This document shows, piece after piece, positions 49,312 through 59,658 of a stretch of DNA of 64,000 bases. Where the stretch lies: the NCBI GenBank assembly GCA_928212115.1, contig CAKMRJ010005745.1, positions 223,165,166-223,229,165 on the forward strand, in the 5' to 3' direction. Under the pieces are notes generated by a model. The model saw nothing but the letters and a program-made list of their open reading frames with translations, made no database searches and was not told the DNA's origin. Made by a program: the position numbers and the translations under genes. Within the stretch, counting starts at the first letter, position 1. Every line of letters begins with the position of its first letter. Source of the DNA: Lactuca virosa (Eukaryota; Streptophyta; Magnoliopsida; Asterales; Asteraceae).

Positions 49312-50494
49312 TGTACTAGTTTTAATCCTAACTAACTTAAACAAAAGCCAACACACGATAGGTAGTGTACCTAATCAAATAGTAGTTTAGTGCAGGTAAG
49401 TAAGGTATCGAACACAGAGAACGGTAAAAACAATCAAACTATTACTAATGTTAACTAATTAAAACAATTATTAAAGAGGGCGTTTTCTCTAGTCTTGCAA
49501 TACTAGAAACTTAAACAATCAATTAAGCACTTAACAAAGAAACAATTAACAACTAATTGAAGGACAAAAGACAACTTGATTTAATAATATTAAAGAGACT
49601 TTCGTTTAGATTCAGTTCACTTAATCTTATGGTTGATTTCGTGGCAAGTGCAATAGATTAATGTATTATCAATTATCGGTTTCTAATATGATAAGGTTCA
49701 TGTTCACTATTAGTAATCCTTTAGCAAACAAGTCAATTCAAGCAGTGATCAGTTGATTAAACTAACAAGCTTCCTAGTGTTAAGTTGGAATCATGCAAGA
49801 TTTGTAATAGTAGTGAATTAAATTGATTGGTTCAATTAACTTATATATGGTTTGTCATCATATATATCTCACACATTAACTTACTTATTTTCTAGTTAAC
49901 CCTAGGTTATCTTCACAACACTAGGCTTACAATCTTGATGGTCACAAAATCATAAGAGGCAAGCAATCAAGAAAAATTTTCATGCAATCTCAATAAACTC
50001 ATTAATCAACAAAAAATAATTGCAATTAATACATAATGTTCTTTTAACAAACTTAGCATGATGAATAATCAGTTAAACATAATCCAAAGCCACAAAATCA
50101 AACCATAATCAAAAGATCCTCTACTCTAAACGAAAGTAGGGTTTTTAGCCTATGATTTTAGCAGGAAAAAATCATAAAACCGAAATTCAGTAGTGTAAAC
50201 ATGATGTAAATAAGAGAAATAAGTAAAGAAAATGTATTTTGCCTTAGATCTATTCAACGAAAAGCTTCAAGTCGACTTCTCTAATCCACAGCTCCTTGGG
50301 GATGTCTTTGGCCTCCAAAAAACACTAATAACCTCCAACATTCGTTTCGTTTTCGAATAGAAACGATCCTTAAATACATGTTGAAATCGGTGCAACACGG
50401 CGTGTTCTAGGACCCAACACGTTGTGTTCTTCATTAAAAATACGTGTATGGCAAGACACTATTCCATCAAGATTTCTCATCTCAACATGCCGTG
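49312..50494 (-). repeat. Partial LTR, minus strand
   Basis: On the minus strand this ends AAAACTAGTACA at 49312, interrupting the gag at 49311. It contains a TATTTAAGGATC promoter-like box near 50370 and ACACGGCGTGTT palindromes (50395-50430). Its right limit is obscured by the Cassandra element, and no matching target duplication was found. Confidence 0.45.
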
Positions 50495-50727
50495 TGTAAC
50501 ATCCCCTTACGACGCATATCACAATATTGTCCACTTTGGGCCACTCGACATAAGGATTTCCTAGGGGGGTCACCCATCCTGGTACAACTCTCGCCCGAGC
50601 ATGCTTAAATGTAGAGTTGTTATGGGATTTGCTGCCCTCACGACTTTAAAATGTATTGTGAAAAGGAAGGTATCCACACCCTTTATAAGAAAATGTTTCG
50701 TTCTCCTTCCAAGCCTATGTGGGATCA
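50495..50727 (-). repeat. Cassandra 3' LTR
   Basis: 233 bp. On the minus strand it runs TGATCCCACAT to GGGGATGTTACA. The 5S-like segment is at about 50557-50634 (CGGGCGAGAG core). Confidence 0.85.
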
Positions 50728-50745
50728 GGTGCAGCCCCACCTTCA

Positions 50746-50766
50746 CCCCCCCCCCCCCCCCCCCCC
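50746..50766. repeat. Poly-C run in Cassandra interior
   Basis: Twenty-one consecutive C on the plus strand. Confidence 0.95.
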
Positions 50767-50812
50767 ATTATAGGGTTCGACGTCCCTGTCGAACACATCG
50801 ACCCGTGTCGCA

Positions 50813-50824
50813 GCTCTGATACCA
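50813..50824 (-). other. Cassandra primer binding site
   Basis: TGGTATCAGAGC on the minus strand, two bases downstream of the LTR end GATGTTACA. Confidence 0.9.
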
Positions 50825-50826
50825 TT

Positions 50827-51057
50827 TGTAACATCCCCGTTTCGCACGTATCACAATATTGTCCGCTTTGGGCCACTTGGCACGAGGACTTCCCAGGGGG
50901 TCACCGATCCCGGTACTACTCTCGCCCGAGCACGCTTAACTGCAAAGTTCTTATGGGATCTGCTACCCTCACGACTTTAAAACGCGTTGTGACAAGGAAG
51001 GTATCCACACTCTTATAAGGAAATGTTTCGTTCTCCTTCCAAGCTGATGTGGGATAG
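50827..51057 (-). repeat. Cassandra 5' LTR
   Basis: About 231 bp. It starts CTATCCCACATCAGCTTGG on the minus strand (a TG start is lost) and ends GGGATGTTACA. Confidence 0.85.
50889..50966 (-). other. 5S rRNA-like segment in Cassandra LTR
   Basis: The minus strand reads GATCCCATAAGAACTTTGCA, GTTAAGCGTGCTCGGGCGAG and AGTAGTACCGGGATCGGTGA, then CCCCCTGGGAAGTCC. This is recognisably the 3' two thirds of plant 5S rRNA, including the internal promoter region. It is a retroelement-borne copy, not a functional rRNA gene. Confidence 0.85.
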
Positions 51058-51058
51058 T

Positions 51059-51429
51059 TGCAACATCCCGAATTACATGTATTTTCAAATCCTCCCCTTG
51101 ATTTTTAATTATGTCATTTTGGTCCTTGGAGTTGGTTGGAATTAGCCAAAGTGGCAAATTGGTAAATTTTGGGGCAGGAGGTGTACGCTTAGTGTACATG
51201 TGAGTAAGCTAAGCATACTATGGCACACCCTACTACGATGGGCGTACTATTTTCCGAGTGAAACCCTAAATTTTAGGGTTTAAGGAGTATTTAAACATCA
51301 TTATAGACAATTCGACCTTTTCCTTTCAGCCTCAAAGTCCCTGAGTAGTTCTTGCAAAACCTTATCCCCCTTGAGTGAGAGTTATTAGTGATTTAGAGAC
51401 AAAGGAAGTGCATCAAAAGCTTGAGAACG
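51059..51429 (+). repeat. Partial gypsy LTR, plus strand
   Basis: Starts TGCAACATCCCG (TGTAACATCCCG-like). It holds a GTATTTAAACATC promoter-like box near 51290 and a leader-like stretch, then stops where the SIRE-like LTR begins. The remainder lies beyond the minus-strand SIRE-like element, outside the window. Confidence 0.5.
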
Positions 51430-51745
51430 TGAAGTGTAGTTGCAATGAAATCGAGTATGTAATACAAGATCAGAGTATAGTATGAATGATGAACACAAGA
51501 TCTAAATAATACCAGTTTGGCTCGATTATGCTTTCAATGAGTTCAGGGAGTTTTAGACAATTACACGAAAGTTCTTATCTAAGTTTAGTACACCTCCCTA
51601 TTTATAGGTAACATGAAAGAAAACAAAAAATATAAGGGACTAGACATTGTAAACTTCGAAACATAATGTGCCCTTGTAATAAAGTTGCAAACTTCCAAAA
51701 CTAACTATGACCTTCGACACCTCACAACTATATTCGACACCTACA
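51430..51745 (-). repeat. 3' LTR of second SIRE-like element
   Basis: On the minus strand it starts TGTAGGTGTCGAAT at 51745 right after a polypurine tract. The end at about 51430 (CTACACTTCA) is a guess from the change into gypsy LTR sequence. A CTATAAATAGGG TATA box lies near 51596-51607. Confidence 0.6.
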
Positions 51746-51760
51746 TTCTCCCCCTTTGTG
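51746..51760 (-). other. Polypurine tract of second SIRE-like element
   Basis: CACAAAGGGGGAGAA on the minus strand, directly before TGTAGG. Confidence 0.85.
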
Positions 51761-51772
51761 AGCAGTGACGAA

Positions 51773-54700
51773 TCAGTTCATCAAAATCTTCGTGGCTTGA
51801 TGGATAACCCTTGGGATCTCAGCATACCAGTTGACAATTTTCCGAATTTCAGCTTTCTCCTTATCATTTTTCTTGGCATAACTATTGATCCGAACCATGA
51901 GATTTGTGTAATGAGGTGTGGTATACCTTTCGACATCACACACTTGAAACAAGAATTTGGAGTTATTGACCTTCTTGTTCTTGCCAATAAAAACAATTCC
52001 TAAAGGTTTCAAGGTAATCTCACCATCTTTAAAATTTCTCAAACTAGCCTTACTCAAAAGCATAGTTTGTGGAACAGTGAGCTCTTTGTCCAAAGACTTA
52101 GCCACTTCAATGTGAGTTAACGCCAATGCACCATAGTATCCATTAATAAAAACCTTCAAGTGAGCAAAACCATTCAAAAAATCTTCTTTGCTCGAAACTT
52201 GTAGTTTCGATACATCAACACTCTTCATGATCATTGCCACAACTAACAAATCATGAAGATTCATTAGAGGAAAGTATGCAACCGAGAAGTCGAATGCGAC
52301 ATTGTTTGCTCGGGCTGCATGATATCGATAATTCTATAACATAGCCTCGAATAAAACACCTTTGGATATGGAAAGAACCCGAACTATCTTGACTAATGAC
52401 CATATCTTCTCCTCCTTCTTTCCAAGTACAGCATGGAAACGAAACTTCATGCATCTGTATTCAACTTTATCCTTGTACTTGTCAGCAAGTTCGAACCGTT
52501 CATCCAAGAAAATCAGTAAGCTCACTGGAAAGTATAATTGATTCATGTTACTGTTCACAGTGTCAAAGCTTTTCTTAGGAACCTTCTCAAATTCATGCAT
52601 CTCCCCAGACACAACCAAAGCTTTGATATACTCGTAATGATAATGCTTTGTAGGATCTCCTTTGTTGAGACCAGGTGGGTCATTTGCACGTTGCCGAATA
52701 ATACTTTGGATTTGCTTCTATTTCTCCATATCTGCTTGAAAAGTAGCTTTCTTTTCCTCCTTTGAAAGCTCAACACTTATGCATTTCCCTTTTCCTTTAT
52801 CTGCTTCAGTAGGCTTGGGTTTCGAAGATTCAGTTTCTCCACCAGTAGATCCAATCACAATACCCTTTTTAATTGTCCTTGTAGTTGTTGTTGTTGATGA
52901 TGTTATAGTAGAAGCTTTTGGTAATGATGTTGGAATAGGAGTAGTTAACAATTTTCCAACAACCTTTCTACCATCATCATTTTTCCCCAAATCACTCCCC
53001 CCTGTACCAACTTTCGCACCAATGCCAACACCACCCTTTTCTCCCCCTTGCACCCCGTGTAAACAGGTGGGGCATCAGTCGACATTAGGCTGATGAGATT
53101 AGAAAGTGGTGCAAAATCCTTGTGAATAGTCGACTCTAAAATTTGCAACTTCTCAGACAGAAGCTCTAGATTAAGTAACAAAGATGACACAAAACTAGAC
53201 TTTAAGCCCAACCCCTTTAACTCAACCAAGAGTTTATCAACATTCTCAAAACTCTTAACTTCTTCTTCCTCCATTTTGTCAACCTTCGGAACGAGAGTTG
53301 TATACCATTCAACAACTTTCGTTACCGCATCAGCAGGTATATCTATCTTGTTGTGAAGAGTAGAATAATTATGATCCAACGCTGCAACTTCTTTCACCAT
53401 ATCTACACGAAGCTCCTCTATCTTTAAGTTGACATCTTCACCAACCTTTTTAACATCTTGAACAAAAAGGGCATGTATTTGCTTCGCAACCTCGTTCAAT
53501 TATTTAAGTTCACCAGTAAATGAATCAGATTGAGCTTTGAACATTGACTCAATATCCCTATCCATCTGATCGAGTTTATGCTGAATCCGATGATCGTAAG
53601 CATTCAGTATCACATCCACCTCTATGCCTGACACCGAATGTTTACCCACTTGCATTCACTTGGAATTGAAATAAAGAATTGTGATTTCTATTCAGAATCT
53701 TAAACTGTTTGACGGACATCAACATGTGATCTGGTATATTTTCTTTTTCAGAATGAAACTCAATATCGGCAAATGACCCCATGAACTCACCATCATCTGT
53801 TTCATCATCATGAACGGTTTTTGTATTTTCGGTGGATTGAGATGGGAATAAGGAAGTAATGGTTTTTTCCATGACATTATCGAAAGTAGGTGAATGGTTT
53901 GATGTAGGTATTTCGGATGAAGTGGGAATAATAAATGGAGGTAAAGAGACTATGGTATCAACATTTGAGGTTTCGAATGTAGTAGAAACAAGAATAGAAG
54001 GATTACATTGGGCTTCATTATTCGATACTCCATCACCCTTGTTGAAATTTGCATCAGTATCAGATACATTTGAAATGATGCCTGAAGTGCGGACCTCCTC
54101 AATAATTGATTCCGTAGTCGACACTCCGAGTGGTTTGACAATTGTCTGCTCTGGAGTAGATTTCTTTTGTTGTTCACCTTGATTGATGGCTGTGTCCACT
54201 TTAGAAGTTTCCATATTGCCACCAGGATGTCCAGTCTCCTCGAGATTCGACTTAACTGGAGAATCCCTCACAGGTGAAGAATTCCCATTTTATCACGTCT
54301 AATTGGAGATTCAGGAACTACCTCATCTTCCATGGAGCCTTCACTGAGAATCAACTTTCTCTTCTTATTTTTTTTCTTCGAAATACGTTTGGCCATGTCT
54401 TCAGCACGCCTTTTCTGCGATGTTGGAGACAATGGTGTTGGTATTTCGCGAATCACAACCCCTTTATTGTTGAGTTGAGGCTTGTGAATTTAAGATGGCA
54501 AAAAGCTTGATGATCGTTCAGGTGAATGGCATGGTTTATGTGCCATTTTATTCAATCTTTTCAAGACACCTGACTTCGTAGGTACCACCTCCTTTGAAGG
54601 AATGGCAGTTTCTTCAACTATAGGCTTTGGATTTTTCTTCGAAGGTTTTCTCTGGTAACAACTTTGTTTGGAGATTTAGCCAATTTTTCAACTGGGTTGG

Positions 54701-54967
54701 CTTTCGAAGGACTAGGCTGATCATCCTTCTTTGAGCTTCTACGCTTCTTTGAAGGACCTTCAGTAGACTTTTCTAATAACTTTCCAGTCTCAACTGATGG
54801 ATTTATAGTCTTCTAATATTCGACCAATACTAGATTGGCTAGGTCGACTTTTAGAAGCATCGCATCAGGGATACAAGCCACAATAGGAAAAACATTGATG
54901 TCATCTTCCACAGTCTTTGGATAATGATATGTTGAGAATTATGCTGTTTCTTTGCCTTCAGACACCA
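51773..54967 (-). pseudogene. Post-pol ORF of second SIRE-like element, C-terminal part
   Basis: Several broken frames read leftwards. A basic segment (KRISKKKNKKRKL, 54268-54456) is followed by a Ser/Thr-rich acidic linker (53642-54271), a coiled-coil-like part (52945-53499), Gly/Thr-rich text (52718-53053), and two C-terminal globular pieces (52334-52618 and 51773-52264). The order basic patch, low-complexity linker, helical part, C-terminal domain is the same as in the ORF at 10227-13691. At least four breaks are present. Function unknown, with no membrane segment seen. Confidence 0.65.
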
Positions 54968-55303
54968 TGAAACATCCCAAATTTTAAGCCCAAAATTTTC
55001 ATTTTTAAACAAGTACTCCTCCACATAATTACCAAAACAATTCCCATGTCATATCATTTTCAAACAGAAATATAACAATGTGTCTGAAAAATCATAATGT
55101 CAAAGTAAACTAAATCAGAGCACAATCCCAGAAAACTCCATGCGGAAATCATGTGTGTGTGATGCGCTGCTACACCGCCGGCTCCTTCCCCTTAGACGAA
55201 GAGGTACCTGAAACCAAAACTAAAACTGTAAGCACAAAGCTTAGTGAGTTCCCCCAATCGTACCACATACCATACAATCATATAGCATACATACTGCCGG
55301 GCA

Positions 55304-55463
55304 ATTCTGGAGTGCCCGACCTACCCGGTGCGACCATTCTGGGGTGCCGACCTACCCATGTCAAGCCATTCTGGGGTGCTGACAGACCAATGTCGAGCCA
55401 TTCTGGGGTGCTGACCTACCCGTGTAAAGCCATTCTGGGGTGCTGGCCTACCCATCGGTCCTA
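55304..55463 (-). repeat. 32-bp tandem array in solo LTR
   Basis: Five copies at exact 32-bp spacing (ATTCTGGGGTG landmarks at 55304, 55336, 55368, 55400 and 55432). Next to it, three larger units of about 110-130 bp (starting near 55451, 55561 and 55690) each carry TTCGGTCCTAACAACCGAA-like hairpin arms. Confidence 0.85.
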
Positions 55464-56070
55464 ACAACCGAACCTCGGGGACTATTCCACCCCCTACCGC
55501 TACTATCACATATATCATAACATAAACATATTATCAGACATATCTGAGGTGTCCGACCTACCCTTCGGTCCTAACAACCGAACTTGGGGACTATTCCCCT
55601 CCTACTACCACTATCACGTATAACATATCATGCCAGCATATAAACATATCATAACATACTGTCAGACACATCTGGGGTGTCCGACCTACCCTTCGGTCCT
55701 AACAACCGAGCTTGGGGACTATTCCCCCTACTCCCACTATCACATATAACATATCATGCCAGCATATAACATATCAGGTAGTAGCAAACCTAGATGAATA
55801 TCACAAAGACAATCATCTAACATACAACTCTTACTGGTGGGCCGGCATTGTGGCCGTAGACCCACCGCTACTGGAAAGTAACTCACCTCGAACGAGTAGC
55901 TGCTGATAATCTGTGCGGGAAATCTCTGTCTGCTGCTGCTCCGGAAATCCTCCGGCTATAATCCCCACAAAACACTTAATCAGAGTCTGATATCTATTCT
56001 TAGGGTAAAATAAACATTTTACCCTTGACCAAGTCCAAGTCAAAGTCAAAGTCAACTTCCAGTTGACCCG

Positions 56071-57209
56071 ACTCGCCGAGTTAGGCCACCAACTCGTCGA
56101 GTCCCTATCTCTTCAATCTGTCCTCATCCACGTCTCTACTCGTCGAGTTTAGCAACGACTCGACGGGTTCTCCTTCTAACACAACCTCGGATGAACCTTC
56201 ATCTGGCTCGCCGAGCGGTATGAACACTCGTCGAGTTCATCTTCATCCTATGAACACGTCCTGTCCTCGACTCGCCGAGTTGTATGAACAACTCGTCGAG
56301 TTCATCTTCAAGAGTTGGGAGATTGCCTTGGACTCGCCGAGTCTGTTCATGCACTCGTCGAGTCCTATGAACTCCAAGACTATGGCTTATCCCAATACGT
56401 TTGGGTCACTCCCCTGGACCCTCTAAAATCTTTCTTTCATTCAACTGGGTCTCATGAACCATAACAGAAAAGGGAAGTCTAAATTCGGACTCGCCGAATC
56501 CCAAGAACGACTCGCCGAGTCGATACAGTCCAAGTCTTATTTCTTCGATTTCTGGTGTACAACTCTCGTCTAAATGATAGATCTAGGTCCCTAAACTCGA
56601 TCTAGCATGTAAAGTTACGAACTTTACGTGCAAGCATGGGACTTTGAGCCAAAAAGACTCTAAAAGAGGCTCTTAAGTTGCATGGGAGCTTCCATGGGTG
56701 CAAAAGCAGCCCCTTTTTGCCTTGTAATTCCTCCATGGACCTAGATCTGAAGCCTCAACCCCCAACCATGCTTGCAATCATGGTTGGTTACCAAGAATGG
56801 CTTATAAAAGCCCTAAATCTCCCAAAAAAGGGATCTAGCAAATGAACAAGCAAGGTATCGACTTTATACCTTCTGTGAACTGCAAATGGTGCACCAACTT
56901 GAACTCCCTTGGCCTCCTCTTGATTCCTCTAGGCTTTTCCTTCTCCTTTGAATTCAAAATCTCCAAAAAGCACCACAAAAGCCTTAGCTCTTATACAAAC
57001 GGCTAGGGTTTGCTATGGGGGTTTTCTGGAAGCAATAGGGACGAAGGGTGGCTGAATGAGATGTTTAAATAGGGTGAAAACCCTTAGATTAGGGTTTTTT
57101 CCAGTCAGAGCCTACTCGTCGAGTCTGCAGTCGACTCGACGAGTCCGTCATTTAAATCCCGAATCAAATCCGTTTCTACTCGACGAGTTGGTCCTTCAAC
57201 TCGCCGAGT
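56071..57209 (-). repeat. Eight pairs of 11-bp palindromes
   Basis: ACTCGNCGAGT-type words occur in pairs at 56071/56092, 56138/56158, 56206/56226, 56270/56291, 56332/56353, 56489/56510, 57114/57134 and 57178/57199. Start-to-start distance is 20 or 21 bp in every pair. The two members can also pair with each other as a stem of 9-11 bp around a loop of 9-10 nt. Confidence 0.85.
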
Positions 57210-57267
57210 CCCAGGCCAAAAATGCAAAATACTTAAATAAAATACATACCAGGAACCAGGTGCTACA

Positions 57268-57906
57268 AACCATAATCCCTTCTTTCTCATAAACAAATTG
57301 TAAGATTAAGGTCCAGTATGTAGCACAAGAAATCCCATCTACAACATTTGTGTTTCCAATACTCTTGACAAACTCATCCCAGAGTTGAGTTGCAAAATCC
57401 ACCTGCAAATCATAGTAGATGCCAACCACCATAGGATACACCACCAATCGAGCTTTATCTAACCCCACAGTATTTACCGTTAAACAACGAAGATATATAC
57501 CAAATAAGAAATTCCAAATACAATGTAAACTGGACTTCTTAAATTCACTGATCTTTGTAAGAATAGGTTGATAACCCATCTCATTGAACATATGGATGAC
57601 TCGGGCATTCATTACCTTATAGAAAGGTTCAGCATTGGGGATATTCAGAATTTGAGCAAAGAGTTTCTTAGATAACCTGAATTTCTTGTCATTCACTAAC
57701 TCAAATGTCACGATCTTCATCGTCTTGCTATAAGTAGTCGTAGATGCAGCAAGCGATAACACATAATTTGTGAGAGCAACAATGAGCATCATTAAACCCT
57801 CTGGATAAGCATCGATATCACCAAGAACTTGGTAGTTAGTGCTTTGGATCTTCATGATTGGTTGGGATGAAACATCTTCAGTGGTTTGAGATTGCTTAGT
57901 CAACAT
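57268..57906 (-). pseudogene. Post-pol ORF of second SIRE-like element, N-terminal part
   Basis: An open frame of 213 codons from ATG at 57906 down to the solo LTR at 57268. It shares with the N-terminal part of the ORF at 10227 the pattern MFNEMGYQPILTKISEFKKS / FYNMGYTETLTTLTKFKKS, then a conserved domain ending CATYWTLILQFVYEKEG / CARFWTIITQWIMDRYH. The intact open frame up to the insertion suggests the solo LTR broke a previously sound gene. Role unknown. Confidence 0.75.
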
Positions 57907-59658
57907 TGTTAGGGTTTTGAGGATCTTGAAGAATTTTCAGAGAGAAAATAACACAAATCGTTTGAGAAGATTAAGTGTGCATAAAGTTGCAATAGAATCC
58001 CCAAATCCCTTTTTATATGTACACTATTTTGGAATTCCAAACGGTTTGTGCATTAAATGATAAGCCACGTGTCACCTGGAAAAGCGAAGCTAGTGCCGTA
58101 AAGATAGCCACGTCTGATAAAGTGATGATCACTTTTCCTTGAAAACCACGTAGTAACCAAAACGTCACATCCATTAGTCTATTCGATAGTACCAATAGGA
58201 TAAGAACCGTCACAAACCTTCGAAATGGTGGTTGGGCTCTTTTACTTTTGGGTTGAACAGTGTAGTCATTTGCCAGGCTTTCGAAATCATCAGCCTGAGT
58301 TGGTAACCTCAAAGATTTCGTGAGTGCAATGTGTGCCAAAGAAAAATATAAGAAGCAAAATAAGAAAATTTTGATTTTGTGATGTTAAAAATATTTCGAC
58401 ACAAATGCAGTTAGATCCCAGGCAAAGATCACTTCGCTAATCATCAAGAGAGATGACCAACAGCTTGTGTGGTTTCCCATGAATTACAATCGAATACTTA
58501 TAGAGAAGTATCGAAGGACATCTTTTGATAAGGCTTCATGGGTTGGCTAAAAATTTTGTTACATATAACATCTAAACATAAAAGTGATACATTGTAAACG
58601 AAATTACTTGTTTGACCAGTGTAGTCAGGGACAAGTATGGCTTGGAAAATTATTTGAAGTAATGAAGAATCAGATAAATACTCACACTGAAATCATATTC
58701 CACAAAACAAAAGTATTTCTGGATCTTGTTGGGAAAAAAATGTCGTGGGTTTCGAACATTTTAGCAAGACCACTTAAAAGAAAGAATATGATTTGGAGTA
58801 TCGAAAAGAGGTACTAAAACAAAAGTTTTGTTAAAATCTGGAACAAAGTTCCCCGTCAATTCCTTCAAAATGTTTCGAAAATATGGGTTTCACCTTCTTC
58901 ACGGCCTCATGACTTGGGATCATTAACACAGAGTTTTGATATATCTAGATCCTGATTGGTTTATACCAGAAATCTCTCGGACATATGTCATTATGTGTGA
59001 TCATGAAAGAAATTTAGGATGAAAAAGTTTGGTTCAAGAATCGAAAGTACCTCTGCAACGATTGGACCATGCAGTTAACTCTTAACTCATATGAGAAGAG
59101 TAAGGTAGTTCAAAGACTAATGTGAATACAGCCTAATTGGGAATGAATTTTTGTAATGAAAAATCCATTAAGGTTTTCAAAAACACATTGAGTCATGGAG
59201 GCTTGGGTTGACATGCTGCAACATGCTTATTGGGACATCCTAACTAGGACATAATTTCAAAGATATACCTTTCCCTCAAGCAGCAAGCATGAACCATCAA
59301 AAATCTTCGCTAAAAGCTACACAATAAAAGATTAACAAAACAAAAATATTTTTGGATTTTTGATTTTTGAAAGAAAATAACAAAAATAAGAAAATCTTTT
59401 TGATATTTTTGAATTTTGAAAGAGAAAAACAAAAATGAAAATATTTTTGTTGTCTTTCATTTTTAAAGAAAAATAGCAAACAATAAAAAATGTACCTGAC
59501 TAGCAAAATTTTGAAAAATAGCATAAGTAACGAAGATTTTGTCAAACCATTGTGCATGATGTCGAAATCGAAGCATGTCGAAGCGTTGACTATGAACAGT
59601 AACCGCTGCATAATGAATAGTAACCGATGAATCGACATTTTTCCTCCACTTTGGCTTG
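57907..59658 (-). other. Spacer between pol and post-pol ORF, second element
   Basis: 1,752 bp without credible coding sequence. It includes A/T-rich imperfect repeats at 59340-59480 and, just after the pol stop, two copies of CGGTTACTRTTCAT at 21-bp spacing (59592-59605 and 59613-59626, antisense). Confidence 0.6.

Larger units (their letters stand above)
50495..51057 (-). mobile_element. Cassandra TRIM retrotransposon
   Basis: A 563-bp miniature LTR element on the minus strand with two LTRs of about 232 bp and a 99-bp interior holding only a primer site and a C run. Each LTR contains a 5S rRNA-like stretch, the hallmark of Cassandra elements, which recruit RNA polymerase III through it. 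No coding capacity. No clear target duplication (CCGTG left, TTGCA right). Confidence 0.88.
54968..57267 (-). mobile_element. 2.3 kb solo gypsy LTR inside the post-pol ORF
   Basis: Read on the minus strand it starts TGTAGCACCTGG (57267) and ends GGGATGTTTCA (54968), about 2,300 bp. ACCAT lies at both edges (54964-54968 and 57269-57273), so a 5-bp target duplication is present, with a one-base ambiguity in the limits. The ORF frame rejoins cleanly across it (EGIMV before, SEGKE after). It carries a promoter-like CACCCTATTTAAAC (57059-57072), a GGGGGAACTCACTAAG block near 55250, tandem arrays, and paired palindromes. There is no internal domain, hence a solo LTR. Confidence 0.85.

Noticed and set aside
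50889..50966. Genuine 5S rRNA gene
   Set aside because: Occurs once in each LTR of a TRIM element, incomplete and diverged. It is the Cassandra 5S-like domain.
58013..58339. Minus-strand 108-codon frame in the spacer of the second SIRE-like element
   Set aside because: No domain, no counterpart in the first element's spacer, and placed between pol and the post-pol ORF.
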